Source: Mesocentrotus franciscanus (taxonomy: Eukaryota > Echinodermata > Echinoidea > Camarodonta > Strongylocentrotidae). From it: 64,000 bases of DNA. The DNA lies in the NCBI GenBank assembly GCA_037976565.1, contig CP137667.1, forward strand, positions 25,994,277 to 26,058,276, read 5' to 3'. Of this stretch, positions 12,474 through 24,699 are shown in pieces. The translations under genes and the position numbers were made by a program. Below the pieces are notes generated by a model. That model saw only the letters and a program-made list of their open reading frames with translations. It ran no database searches and was not told the origin of the DNA. How positions within the stretch are numbered: the first letter of the stretch is position 1; each line of letters starts with the position of its first letter.

Positions 12474-12780
12474 ATGGCTACTTCTGGCTCTGAGATTAGG
12501 AATAGAAATGGTACATTACGACATGGAATATTGTCGTACAAACCAGGCGAGGCTGTACATTGTGATGTTGAACGAGTGGTGCTTCCTGATAAGCTTGTCA
12601 TCGGTATTATAAACGTATGTTCGTTCATGTACGGCATAATCACTACCCTGAGACGCGCTCTTCATGGAGACAAAGAGCCAAGGAAGCACGCTGATAAACG
12701 TCTAACATCTGCTGTGTTTCTGGGGGAATATCTCACCGATTCGATATCTGTCATAGCACAAGATAACGATGTATTCATTG
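12474..12780 (+). CDS. Gene B, first coding exon: N-terminal domain of unknown family
   Basis: The ATG at 12474 begins M-A-T-S-G-S-E-I and runs 102 codons plus one base, ending before a GTTTGT donor at 12781 (phase 1). It is clearly homologous to gene C's first exon: LRHGILSYKPGEAVHC against LRHEILSYKPSKAVHC, then DKLVIGIIN, LRRALHGD, DKR, YLTD and ISVI. Conservation at protein level, with an equivalent start and an identical phase-1 exit, argues that it is coding. I do not recognise the domain. It is a short Arg/Asp/Ile-rich segment with no signal peptide or membrane segment, and it may be a small adaptor or the start of a death-fold-like helical domain. The next exon at 13480 continues in phase. 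Upstream sequence is shared with the broken copy at 9095, so the promoter region was probably duplicated too. Confidence 0.65.
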
Positions 12781-13479
12781 GTTTGTAAACAAAAAAACAC
12801 AACAAAATCTTGTTTAATTTGTGTCTGTTTGTTGAACGAACATTTAAATGAAACTACACCTCCAAGATGAATCTGTAACTAAGGGATATTTGTTCCTTAT
12901 CCTGTAATCATAAATTCGAAGGGATGTATTTGGTAAAATGATTAATCTCGTTACTAAAATTATATCTTTAGTTTTACCAAACCAACTGAATGCTCTTTGT
13001 ACCTCATTAACCCAGCGTTGTGTAGAATTTCAAAACACTCTAAATATGCCCGATAAAACAAATAATCAATTTAATTTCCTATTTGATTCTTCCATCATTT
13101 GCTTTCTAAACAAGCGCTTATGCCCCATTGCCTAAAATAAGGGAAATCATACGCATGCAACTTGCGTGTTTGTAAAGTTGCAGTAAAATTAATATCCAAG
13201 CTATGCTTAAATTACATTTATTTTAGTAGACTACACTTAGTCTAACTTATCACATTCATGTAAGATTCTCTTCATTAAACGCATTACGTTCACTGTTTTT
13301 TTTATTATGACAACATCTCATTTTATGTGGTTTGCTTAAATTTTATGGCAAAAACAATTCATTAATTTGTTTTATTCTGGCATATTCCATGCAATTCATA
13401 GAACTACACAAACTTGTCAACTTTGTTCTCTCTCTACTTCTACATGTAGGCTAAATGTTATGTTTCTTTTTGTCACCAG

Positions 13480-13543
13480 ATTTATACGAAAACGTCGTAC
13501 AAGACCTTGCTGGAAAGGTTGGATGTATGGTGATGTTAGTTGA
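13480..13543 (+). CDS. Gene B, second coding exon (64 nt)
   Basis: A good acceptor (TTTTTGTCACCAG) lies before 13480 and a strong donor (GTAAGT) at 13544. Joined in phase 1 it reads D-L-Y-E-N-V-V-Q-D-L-A-G-K-V-G and on to M-L-V, leaving in phase 2. Gene C has the counterpart at 63966 (D-I-S-Q-E-F-E-K-I-V-K-D) behind an equivalent acceptor, and the intron upstream of each shares words such as CATTAAACGCA and TGTTCACTGTTTT. The length and both phases equal those of another exon at 41421-41484. The following exon was not found; a 6.6 kb transposon begins only 100 bp downstream. Confidence 0.6.
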
Positions 13544-13646
13544 GTAAGTATTCTTTTTTCGACCTCCATATTTCCATGGGCCATATGTATTACTGACTGA
13601 AATCAAATAACGTTTTTTATCGCAAATCTGAAATAAAATAATTATA

Positions 13647-14665
13647 GTCCGTGGGCCAGGGGCTACCGTGCACCCCTATGATCCTACTTCTTGGGTGTCA
13701 TTTTGTTCATTGGGATCCATTTCATCAGAAAAAAGATGTTCCCAAGAAAAAAACTCATTTAGACATTGTTTTTTTGCCCCTTAATTGAAAATATGCAAAT
13801 ATATCAGTTTTTCGTGTTTTGCACACTTTTTTAGGGTTTGCGAATTATGTGCTTACATTTTACCCTGTTTCTCAGCAGATATAAATCTAATCTCCACCAA
13901 ATTAATAAACAATCTTGGTAAATCATACAGCAATAGGTAGACAAAATTATTTTAATATATTTTATTGTTTTCAATTATTAATGACGTCATAAATTTGCAT
14001 ATAATTTGATATGCAAATTTCTGTCTCAAACCTGTCAAAATCGCCTGAAAGTTGTATTTTGTCTGCTATTATCATGAAATAAGTTTTCTAACCCCCTAAA
14101 TTGGTGTAAAATTATTCATTGATATGTTATCTGATGTTTCCCGCACAAATTTCAGTATCAGTCAACTCATACCCCCGGCATAGACTTATAGGCCTACATG
14201 TACCTGTCTACAGTGTTTTCATGTGTTATGCCTCTCTTAGGGTGTACGAGCTAAGGACTTTGTAATTGTCTCTCTCAATGTATGGATTTACTTGAAATGT
14301 ATAGTTCATTGCATTCTCCTGCATGACAACTATCAGAAAAACATTAATTTATTTTTGATTTGTCACATACTGTAAAATATATCAACGTAAAAGGCGGAAG
14401 TAATGATTAAAGTGAATGTACACATAAAATGAACGTACTAACATGGAGGGCAAAGATAAAGTTCTACATTTCGGATATTTTACAGTTATATATATATATA
14501 TATATAATATTACGATTAGTACATTATATATTATATATAATGTACATTCAATCAAAGTTCCTGTTTACAAAAACAATAGCTCAACAAGCGGTATTTTAAT
14601 TACTGTTGGGGGTATAGCCTGTTTAAATCAAACTAAATCAAATCAAATCAATTCAAGTTCTCCTG
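13647..14665. repeat. Left terminal inverted repeat of the 6.6 kb element
   Basis: Inverted partner of 18811-20235. It contains a TA microsatellite (14488-14506) and ends near TTCAAGTTCTCCTGAAAA. The open frame 14443-14766 lies in this arm and has no family match. Confidence 0.8.
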
Positions 14666-15423
14666 AAAATACACATAACATATTCACACTATTTGAAATG
14701 CAATGTACTTTCTTTTCCCTTTATGATATCATTAAGGGAAGTACTCTGTACAACTTTCTTTTGTAATTTTGAGAAGTAAAGTGATGTATAGAATGACAGT
14801 GATCTTCTTCCATTGTCCGTAGGATGGATTCTACTCCTATTATGTTTATAAATTCGATACAGTTTATTACCCCATACAATATTGTTTTTCTTCAGCTATA
14901 AACATGTATCAGCCTGAAGAGGGGCTCAGACCAAACCAACTTATTCAACAATTGGTCATCAATCGCATCATATGCTGTATACTATAACATAGGTTCGTTA
15001 TTTAAACAAACTAATGAACAAACATGGACGGGGTATAATTTCATGAATTTCAACTGACATGACACAATGAGCAAAACCAATCAGTGAATGAATCTAATTA
15101 TAATAATGGTAAAATAACAAAGACTGATATTCAAATGGTTTAACAAAACCTTAAATGCACTACGTTTTTATATTGATGTTCCTATTTTTCAGAAAGATAG
15201 ATACATTTTTTCACTAGCACATCTAATTATGTAACTGCAACAGTGACAGAATGTTCCCTCAAGTCCTTCATTCAAGGATAAACTAAGAAATGGCTTATAA
15301 TACGCAAATTTTAAGGACGACATGATGAGTATCATCGAAACTTTGCATTCTCTGAAAAGGAGAATTCTAATGAGACAGTTGAATCTTCAAATAGCACATT
15401 ACCACCAGTAGCACGTACCAAAG

Positions 15424-15797
15424 AACGTTCCTTGGCTTTTCAACATGAATTCAGGTCCTCTCCCATCTTGCTATGTCCATCAAGCGTTGGAGAAATGATC
15501 AGTCAACTGGGATGGCCTTCTCTGCAGACCGGTAGAGAGCACTCTAGACTAGCCCTCTTCTACAAAATCCACAATGAGACTGGATTTTGACCCAACAAAC
15601 CACATCACTCCTGTGACAAGACCATCAAGGACAGTTCACGCTGATGGGCATCAGCTCCCCAGGTCCAGAACTGAACAACACAGACAGTCATTCTTCCCGA
15701 GGTCCTTGCGTGCACAGAACTTTCTACCAATAGACGTAGTAAATGCTCCATCGGTAGAAGCATTTCGTCAACTACTGACGAAATGCAGTGGCTAAAC
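15424..15797 (+). pseudogene. LINE reverse transcriptase C-terminal fragment (CR1/L2-like), broken
   Basis: One frame reads SSVGEMISQLGWPSLQT and then SRLALFYKIHNETG before a stop at about 15588. A second frame from 15574 continues with PRSRTEQHRQSFFPRS and FLPIDVVNAPSVEAFRQLL, ending at 15795. The pattern L-G-W-x-S-L, R-L-x-L-F-Y-K-I and FFPRS...WN/NFLP is the usual C-terminal tail of CR1/L2-type ORF2 proteins. One frameshift breaks it. It lies inside the 6.6 kb element, upstream of the element's own gene. Confidence 0.7.
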
Positions 15798-15879
15798 CCA
15801 GAACCAGACTAGAAGATTTTTACTTGCACCTTATGTAAATAAGATACTCAGCACTTCACGTCCTTTGTTACACACACAC

Positions 15880-18770
15880 CCTTTCATCTTCAGGAGTGAA
15901 GGAGGCAGATTATGACGAAGAAGAGAAGAAGATGTCAACCGGAAAGCAAATCCAGATTTTCGTGTGCAGCATTGGAAACATGACGCTGGATATGAGGCAT
16001 TCAAGCAATGTGCCAGAAATGATGTTGGTGGATGCTTGTCCGGAAAAGTAGTGGAGAGACAGCTCAAGAGCTTCCAGGTTGGGCTGGATTTGTCTCAGAA
16101 ACAGGGGAGGTGTCTTCAAATGTGACGACCATAGATTACTATCCTGTAATCAACTATCCCATAACAGAATTTGATACAATCCAAGAGTGCCTGAGAGCTG
16201 CAGAAGAAGCAAGCTGCGTGGTTGGCCAAGACTATGTCATAACAACATTTGACTTGGGCGTCTGCGTGAAGGCATATCCTCTCATTTGGAGTCATCCAGA
16301 AAAGTACAAGAAACACATTGTGTTGATTGGCACTTTCCATATGATTTGTGCATACTCCAAGATGCTTGGAAAGAAAATGGAAGGATTCGGACTTGAAGAT
16401 ATCCTCTTGGAAGCTGGTCTCATGTCTTCTGGGTCTATGAAAGGAGTCATGACAGGAAAGAACTATGACAGGAGTCTACATTGTCACTAGACAATGGTGG
16501 AGTGCTTAGAAAGCTCCTTTTTGATGAGTTCTATCGATCAATGACTTTAAATGATGATGCACTTACTGGTATACCTGGTATACCTGAGGAATCAAAGAAT
16601 ATGTTCCAAGAGCTAATTCGATCACCAACAAAGGAGAAGCTTGGTGAGTTTGGGGCTATAATGCAGATCTGAAGGTCTTGATAGAGTCATATGAGAGCTT
16701 CAAAGCTGATGTGCGAAGAGATTCTCTTGAGAAGACGGCACAATTTTGGATGTCGTATGTTGATTGCGTTTGGATTGCTCTTTCATTGATCAGGTCTGTG
16801 AACGACAACAACTTTCCATTGTACTTGCACTGCCTGTTCCTTATGCCTGACCCGTTCTTCACATTTGGTGGTCACAATTACTCCCGATATCTGACCTACC
16901 TTGCTGTATTCTTGGCAAACATTGAAGATTCACATCCTGGTGCCATGACATTGCTCGAAAGAGGTGCAATAAGTGTTGCCAGGTCACTCATACCAGGGAA
17001 CGGATGTGCTTTCAACAAGACAATTGAGCAACTAGACAATCATGAAGCATGGCAAATCTCGCGGTGGGGGTGGTAGTGGTGTTGCTATCTCTGGCATAAT
17101 GTAGAACTACAGTTATCAGAGGTGGGCTCGAACATCATAACAGAAAGAGCACACTTAAATTACTTACGGCAACTCTCAGCCTTGCAGATATGACGTTTGA
17201 TGCTCACCGTGGAAATAAACACAGAGATCAACAACCAACTCAGATAAGGAAAAGTGAGAGATGTGTGAAGGAAGCCATAGATGCTGTAAAGAGCTTCCTC
17301 AATCCTTTTGATGTTGATGCCAAGAATGGGTTGTATGTTCTCTCTTCCGGTGCCCGCGTTCCAGCTAAGGTTGAGAAAGATGTCATGCGTGCAATTACCA
17401 CAGGGAAAGACCAGCAAGAGATGTTCATCAAAGAGTAATTAGAGAAAAAGACATCGTTCTCTGACCCCATCAAGACCATGAAGCTCAAAACCGTGGCAGA
17501 GTACAAGCAACAAGGGGACATTGCTTTCCAGCTGATGGTAAAGGCACAACGTTCTGTCAGCCAACTTGATCTACGGGAAATCATGAAATATTCTTTGGGC
17601 CTACACTATCTCCTGAAGGATGTAGAGAACTCGCAACCTCCACCCACTGGCAAGACCTTGCTAGTGGAAGATGGTAATGCTGTTAATGCTGTTTTCTACT
17701 ACCTAAACGAGATACCTGCAAACTTCCAAGATATTTGCATCAACATTCACAATGTAGTGTCGTCCAAATGCGATGTCATCTTCAGCACAGACATGTATAA
17801 GCCAGACTTTGTGAAGTCAAGTGAACGGACACGGCGTGGGTGTGCAGAGAAGAGGATGATAAAATGAGGCAAGACCAAAAGACCATCTGAATGAAAGCAG
17901 TTCCTAATGAATGATGAGAATAAGAAACAACTTATTCAATTTCTTCTGGATGTCTGGAGTGAGCACGACATGGCTAAGAGGCTTTCTGGGAAAAAGATGA
18001 TATTCATCAAAGAAGGAGAAGCCCAACTGCTCACTTCTCACAATGGGAGAGAGGCACTGCGTTCTGAGATTCCATCTCTCAACCCAACCCAAGAAGAAAC
18101 AGATTCACACGTGATCCTTTACTGCCACGTCGGTAAATTAGAGCAAGGTTATGATCAGATCAGAGCAGATCAAATGCCCAGAAAGCGATATATTTTTCAT
18201 ATTGCTTCATTACGCGCATTTAACTCCAGACATCACATTACTCTTCCACACAGGGAGGCAACAAGCAGTGGCTCATAAAGATGTCACTCATTTAGCCAAG
18301 CAGTCCTCCCTCAATATTGCACATCACTCCTTGGGCTACATGCTTTCTCAGGCTGTGACTCTACAAGCGCCATTAAAGGAATTGGTAAAGTCAAGCCAAT
18401 CAAACTGTGCCAGCAACGCAACAAATTTGTCAAACCTCTGGCAGGGCTTGGTGATTCATGAACTGTGACAGAGGAGTTGATGTCCAAACTGGAGGAGTTT
18501 ACATGTGCCCTGTATGGAAAACCAAGATTTACTGATGTAGATGAGGCTATAGATTTGCTGTGATGAATGAAAAGTGTAAAGGTGATGGAGAGAAAATCAG
18601 CAAGTCGGTCCACATAGACTTGTCTTCCTTTCCTCCATGCAAGGACAGTCCTCAACAACAAATCCAGAGGGTGAACTACTAGGTGGCGATATGGAAGAGG
18701 GCTCATGAGCCTAAACCCATCGTTCCATTACCAACAGATGGTCATGGTTGGAGAAAGAATGTAGACACAT
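15880..18770 (+). pseudogene. Broken gene of a large, uncharacterised element-associated protein family
   Basis: Successive frames carry one long conserved protein in order: FDTIQECLRAAEEAS and FDLGVCVKAYPLIW (16150-16300), GTFHMICAYSKMLGKK, DILLEAGLMSSGSMKG, RKLLFDEFY (16510), LFLMPDPFFTFGGHNYSRYL and DSHPGAMTLLERGAISVARS (16830-17000), QIRKSERCVK and SFLNPFDVDAKNGLYVLSSG (17240-17360), EYKQQGDIAFQL (17500), VEDGNAVNAVFYYLNEIPAN (17670), SSKCDVIFSTDMYKPDF, DENKKQLIQFLLDVW (17910), QEETDSHVILYCHVG, FFILLHYA (18190), LEEFTCALYGKP (18490) and a terminal FPPCKDS...RAHEPKP...TDGHGW part. I recall long predicted proteins of this type, about 1000 residues, in cnidarians, molluscs and amphioxus with no assigned function. 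The (S/T)D-x-(Y/F) and D(I/V)FFILLHY blocks could belong to a nuclease-like fold; this is a guess. At least five frame changes and internal stops show it is dead. Confidence 0.75.
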
Positions 18771-18810
18771 TGAAACCACTATGGTCTTTCCCTTGATTAT
18801 TCCTTGATGT

Positions 18811-20235
18811 GTATTTTCAGGAGAACTTGAATTGATTTGATTTGATTCAGTTTGATTTTAACAGGCTACCCTCAACAGTAATTAAATACCGCTTGTTGAG
18901 CTTTTTTTTGTTGAAACACGAGCTTTGATTGAATGCATTTACATTATGTCTAATCGTAATATTTTATATATATAACTGTATAATATCCGAAATGTAGAAC
19001 TTTACATTTGCCCTCCATTTTCGTACGTTCATTTTGTATGTACATTCACTTTGAGCATTACTTCCGCCTTGTATTGTTCTAATTTTCTCAGAAATGCATA
19101 GCCTAGTCATTATTGTCTTACGTGCTTTTACGTTGTTATATTTTACAGTATGTGAAAATCAAAAATAAATTAATGTTTTTCTGATAATAATGCAGCAGAA
19201 CGGAATGTAGTATACATTTCAAGTAAATCCATACATTGAGAGAGAGAGTTACAAAGTCCTTTAGCTCGTACACCCCAAGAGAGGCGTAACACAGAGGTGT
19301 CGTGGTCGAGTGGATATGTCACCGGACTGTGGATCACAAGGTCTGTGTTTCCAGTCCTGCCGCGGCAATAATGTCCTAATGGCACTAATGACATTGATCT
19401 ACATTTGCCACTCTCCACCCAGGTGTTAAATGGGTACCCGTAGGATGCGAAAGTTAATGTGGTTAGATGAGCAAGTGTGCGCTTGTAAAAATGATGTCTG
19501 GCTGGAATGCTCCCCAGGGAGTGGAGAATGTGCATACATTGTGTGCGGGTCAGCCTGAATCCGATGACCGGGGTAATAATATATGTATCTGTAAAGCGCT
19601 TTGAGAGGGCTTGCGGTCCTGAAATGCGCTATATAAGAACGAACTATTATTATTATTAACACATGAAAACACTGTAGGCAGGTAGGCAGGAAGTCTATGC
19701 CGGGGGATATGAGTTGACTGATACTGAAATTTGTGCGGGAAACATCAGATAACATATCAATGAATAATTTTACACCAATTTAGGGGGTTAGAAAACTTAT
19801 TTCATGATAATAGCAGACAAAATACAACTTTCAGGCGATTTTGACAGGTTTTGAGACAGAAACTTGCATATCAAATTATATGCAAATTATGACGTCATTA
19901 ATAATTGAAATCAATAAAATATATTAAAATACTTTTGTCTACCTATTGCTGTATGATTTACCAAGATTGTTTATTAATTTGGTGGAGATTAGATATATAT
20001 CTGCTGAGAAACAGGGTAAAATGTAAGAACATAATTCGCAGACCCTATAAAAGTGTGCGAAACAAGAAAAACTGATATATTTGCATATTTTCAATTAAGG
20101 GGCAAAAAAACAATGTCTAAATGAGTTTTTTTTTTGGGAACATCTTTTTTCTAATGAAATGGATCCCAATGAACAAAATGACACCCAAGAAGTAGGATCA
20201 TAGGGGTGCACGGTAGCCCCCACTGGCCCACGGAC
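18811..20235. repeat. Right terminal inverted repeat of the 6.6 kb element, split by a SINE
   Basis: Reverse complement of 13647-14665, interrupted by the SINE at 19293-19656. Without the SINE the two arms are close to the same length. Confidence 0.8.
19293..19656 (+). mobile_element. tRNA-headed SINE, family 3, with 6-bp target duplication
   Basis: The head GTCGTGGTCGAGTGGATA is an A box and GGTCTGTGTTTCCAGTCC a degenerate B box. The body contains GGGTACCCGTAGGATG and CCGATGACCGGGGTAATAA. The 3' end reads GCGCTATATAAGAACGAA followed by (ATT)n, a tail type shared with LINE 3' ends. TAACAC is repeated on both sides (19287-19292, 19657-19662). The uninterrupted left arm of the host element reads through this point, which confirms the insertion. 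Related copies: 60000-60217 (minus) and the fragment at 10070. Confidence 0.8.
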
Positions 20236-20237
20236 TA

Positions 20238-21689
20238 ACAAATGTGGAAGACACTGGTTTTAGCGCTGTGGTCACAATACCGTAAATGCACTTGTTAATA
20301 CTAAGAAAAAATTATTAAGAAATAATTGATTAAATAATTAGGACTGAAACACTAATTATGATAATATTAACTTACAGAAAACTCATATTTCCTTTATATT
20401 CATGTCACTAGGTCCCTTCAATCAAATAAACAAAAAAAAAAGGATTTATTAATATTTCGTCAAAAACAAAACAATGTCAAGCAATAACTTCAATTACGAG
20501 TTTATTTTCTAGTTATCTATATCGGGTTGGTATCACCGGGTCGTTGTCCAAGATTGCCAAAAACGTTCACCAGATAATGTGCTTCTCTGAATTTTTCTTT
20601 TTTTTTCTTTCATAGCATCTTGCTAAAAAAAAATGCATTTATTTTTGACATTTCTTAGTGACCTCTTAAGTAAGGGAATCTAAATAATAGTATAGTACAG
20701 AGAAGTTATTAAGATACTTATAACATGTGGCTTTTCATGAGTTGGTGTAGCAAAAATGTCCGCTGCAGGCTCTCTTTTTTCGCCTACAAACTGATGCGGA
20801 TGGGAGCCAGGTTCTAAACTAAGTCATGTCTTTCGGATAGTGACGTTAAAAGTCGGTCCCAGACGTAAACAATTATATCTGATTGATACACGTATGTAAA
20901 CACCAAGTACATGCACGCACACACATGCACACTCGCGACTGTACATAAGTAATGACAAAAGTAATGGAAGGGAATAAACTCAATTTTGTTTTGTTTAGCA
21001 CCACTGGCATTTATAACGGGGAGGCAGGGCTAGCACTTCTATTGCCCGAAAGGTTCTTATCATTTTCGTAATAACTTTATTTTGCCTTATTATTTTTGTT
21101 GTGATAATTCTGTCTCAAGAGTCTTTCTAACTTGATTATCTTAGTTCCAAAATTACTTCCTACACGTCTTTCTTGTTGTATAATGTGGTATTGCATAGAT
21201 AATTGACACTGTTTCATATCCCGGCGTTTAAAAATATATATGGGTGCCACGATAGAAATTAAGTTAGATGAAGAAAAAAAATGGAAAGATGTGGATTTAC
21301 TTAAACACGAAATATTAATAACGACTGCCGTATGCAATTTCATGAGGAAATATCGAACAAATGAAAAGAAATTGTCTTCCTCACTCGCTGCACTCTCTTG
21401 CATTATCTAGAAATAGGATGATTTGCAGACAGCGCCGGGTGCCTGAGTACCTTTATTTTGGCAACGAGGTGCCCGAACATCACTTTATTTGACAGTGAGT
21501 TGCCCGAATATGTTTGATATCTTTTTTGGTATATTTGGTATATTTTATTTATTCACGGTTAAAACAAATACAATGACTATGCCCGCATTCAGCAAATGCT
21601 GTTTTTCAGCGCGGCCGATAGAATATAAAACAAAGAAAATACGATTTACAAACAAATATGCAAGTTATAATACATGAACATATTTACAG
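20238..21689. repeat. Intron sequence with a diverged copy of a dispersed module and a family 1 SINE (20735-20870)
   Basis: From 20570 the words GTGCTTCTCTGAATTTT and CATAGCATCTTGCTAA match 33630-33680. The SINE at 20735-20870 has the GAGTTGGTGTAGC head, GGTTCTAAACTAAG B box and CTTTCGGATAGTGACGTTAA body. No exon was recognised in 20890-21690. Confidence 0.5.
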
Positions 21690-23400
21690 AAATTAAAGTA
21701 CAAAAGTGACAAAAGAGATATAAAAAGAACATAAAAAACATTTAGTATCTACGAGATGAAAGAAGTGAGCCAATATTTATAATTTTACTGATCTCAATAC
21801 TGTACAGATCTCAAACATCTTTTCATCTGTAAATTGCCTCATTCGCTTTAGAGAAAATAAACCTTTTCCTTTAAATAGTCTTTTTGTGGATTCCATGAAA
21901 GATTGCAGTCAAGCAAAATCCCAAGATATTTGCATTCCATGACTTCAAGTAATATTTGGTTGTTTACACGAATATAAACATTACGGAAACGACCCAAATG
22001 TGACTTTGAACCGGTTAACATGAACTGACATTTGTCAACCTTAAGCAATTATTCATTATTTGAAAACCATGTCGTAGCTGTTTTTAAATTACCATTGATT
22101 ACTTTCTCTAATATCTTTGGGTCTTTTGCAGCAAATTACATGCGAGTGTCAACCACATACAGATAAAGGGAACATTTTTTTGATTGATTTATATAAATCA
22201 TTCAGAGTGATAATAAGCATCAATGGCCCAAGGATACTTCCTTTGGGCACTCCGCTTGTTACCTTTCTGCTCTGTAACATGTTTCCGTTTACCAGAGTGC
22301 ATTGTTCCCTATCATGTAAATAATCCTGAAACCAACATATTGAATTTTGATCAAAACCATAATATCTTAGCTTTTTAAGCAAAATCTCAAACGATACAAA
22401 ATCAAACGCTGTTTCTAAATCAAGCGTTACAATACCTACTACATACCAATTTTTTTTTTTACAAACATCTTCTAAGAGAGATAATAGTGCAGTCAAAGTC
22501 GAATGTCTTGGGCGGAAGCCGTGTTGGTCATGACATTATAGTTCATTCTTTGAAAAGTAATCAAACACGTGATTAACACAAGCTTTTCTAGCACTTAAGA
22601 TAGTACAGGTAAGACCGATATTGGCCTATAGTTGCAGGGATTAGCTCTATCACCACTTTTGTGAATAGGCGTCACCCGGGTCCTTTTCCAGGCACCTGGA
22701 ATTTTCCCCTTTCTTAATGACGCATTGATAATATGTGTTAGCGGTTTAACAATGTATTCAATATAATCTTTGACGATACTGGCTGGTATTTGATCGAGGC
22801 CAGTGGCCTTATTCCTTGCAATATCATGGATACATTTCAAAACCTCATTATTTGTTATTTCTTTGAACTTAAATGTTGAGTTTACTTGAGTCAAATACTG
22901 ATCCATATTACCACCAAATATATTGGTTCCCTTCCGTTTAGATGCTAAATCAACAAAATCATCATTCAAACATGATGCAATATGTTTCGATCCTTTTATT
23001 TCTTTATTTTCAATTATTATCTATTAAAACCATTGACATTTGTAGGTATGATACGTCTTAATGATTTCCACATTGCATTTAATTTACCTTCATTAGTCGA
23101 AATGCTTTCCGAAACATATCTCTTTTTAGATTCCCTAATCATTGATGTGACATCATTTCTTAGTTTGTTATACATCACCTAGTCATTCGATGACCCTGAT
23201 CCTTTAGCTTTTCTTTCCATTCGATCTCTTTAATATACAAACTACATATTTACCATGGTATTCGCTTCACTTACAGTTACGGCGGGGCCCCCTACATTAT
23301 ATATGACGTGACTGAAAACATTGATGAAAAATCTGCCATATCTAACCTGAGAGACCTAGATTTCAAATTATATTCGTCGCGTGTAACCCGTAGTCCTCTT
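21690..23400 (-). pseudogene. LINE (Jockey/CR1-like) reverse transcriptase remnant
   Basis: Read on the minus strand from about 23270 down: IPW, IRESKKRYVSESISTN, NKATGLDQIPASIVKDY, KRTRVTPIHKSGDRANPCNY followed by RPISVLPVLS (22600-22970), then LDLETAFDFVSFEILLKKL, GVPKGSILGPLML (22149-22496), and after the catalytic region KCQFMLTGSKSHLG and KYLGILLDCNLSW (21848-22048). These are the standard reverse transcriptase blocks of non-LTR elements in order. Frameshifts separate the blocks, and the F/YADD catalytic segment is not intact in the part I can read. The endonuclease end is missing or unrecognisable above 23400. Inactive. Confidence 0.85.
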
Positions 23401-24699
23401 TTTTTTCTTTAAACATGTTCGATGCTCATTTAATAAAGAAATACATTATTTTGCGATCTTCCATGGGATCACGTTGGTTCATGGTTACTCCATTAGGGGA
23501 CCAATCTTATTGGGCCTTTAATTGTAATCTTATAATAACAGAATGAATAGGACATTAAATTGGTTACATTCAGATAAATTATGAATGCGAGAAGAAAGTT
23601 TCCCTCTGTCGCATTTGTAATACATTACGGGCATAGTGAGTAAGAGTAAGAGAAACCCGTTGTCTCGAGGAACAGAAGATATGTCAAAAATATATTGCCA
23701 TTGCACTTACTGTAACTATGTCTCTAAATAACATATATTCAATTGAAATTTGGTAATGTAAATTGAGTGGCCTTGAGTTTGAAAACTCCTTCATTGTCTT
23801 GACTACTATATTCTTGAACAAAAGAGCAATTGATCACTTTGGCATTCCCAGATGTTCAAAGGGCGTGGCGTGGCGATGAAAAGTTAGAAGATACCACTTT
23901 AAGCCTTTGAGTAGAAAATATGATGGTAGTTTGAGAGGGCAAACTTATATATTGAATATGAATCTAGAGAAGGGGCATTTGATAGCGTTGAAAACGAGCA
24001 TTACATAATGGAGTAATCGTCTTGTTTTTGGACCATTGTACCATTCCCCCTCCCCCGCCCCTATGCCTTTGATTGAGGCCGCAGAAAATAGGGCATGTGT
24101 TACTTCACCAAGACGATATATATTCCTTTTAGATGAATGTAAGTAGTCACACTTTATTGAAAATATAGGTAAAAAGGAGCACTTATCAAAAGTATCAAAG
24201 GGAACTTGATATATTTGTTTAGGGGCACTAATCATAGGTGAATGTTGGAATGGAATAGGAATGCTAGTCAAGGTGTGGTAGTTCAAAAAATGGGGGAGGG
24301 GTGGTCATTTTCAACAACAACAATGACCCCGCCCCTACATCACTACATAACTTTTATTAATGCCGTTTTAGTTGTATATTTAGTACCTGTTATTGTATTT
24401 GTTTCATGTTCTTTTTCTACATACCATTTAACAAGAACGCTATAAAATGGCTCAGTCAACGTATTCTGTATTGCGGCCATATTATTCTAAGAGTTGGTTG
24501 AATAAGGAATGGGATGGGATATTGAAGAGGTGAAATATGAAATATGGATAGTAATCAACCGAACATGAATGAATAAGGCGGAAGTGATGACATAGCAATC
24601 GAGAGGGAGAGAGAAGGTGGGGGTAAAGGGAAGGTGGAGGAAGGGACTGAATGGAAGGGAAAGGGACTAGCTACATGTTGGTAAATATTTGGAATCCGC
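23401..24699. other. Intron or intergenic sequence, nothing recognised
   Basis: AT-rich, with a GA/GGGA-rich stretch near 24600-24670. Short frames here have no family match or convincing splice borders. Confidence 0.5.

Larger units (their letters stand above)
13647..20235. mobile_element. 6.6 kb transposon with long terminal inverted repeats and a TA target site
   Basis: The two ends mirror each other: GTCCGTGGGCCAG at 13647 and CTGGCCCACGGAC ending at 20235, flanked by TA on both sides (13645-13646, 20236-20237). The inverted arms run about 1 kb each. Checkpoints include CCCCTATGATCCTACTTC, GGGTGTCATTTTGTTCATT and the TCAACAAGCGGTATTTTAAT block, all seen in reverse complement on the right. 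The interior carries a LINE 3' fragment (15424-15797) and the broken coding region 15880-18770. It sits in the second intron of gene B. The superfamily is not assigned: TA duplication is all I can see, and no DDE transposase was recognised. Confidence 0.8.

Noticed and set aside
12158..12643. 161-residue minus-strand frame
   Set aside because: Antisense to gene B's first exon, whose + strand reading is conserved with gene C.
23266..23410. Possible + strand exon after a CTTCACTTACAG acceptor (YGGAPYIIYDVTEN...)
   Set aside because: The minus strand of the same stretch continues the LINE remnant (IPW, MADFSSMF text), there is no donor, and nothing links it to the array genes.
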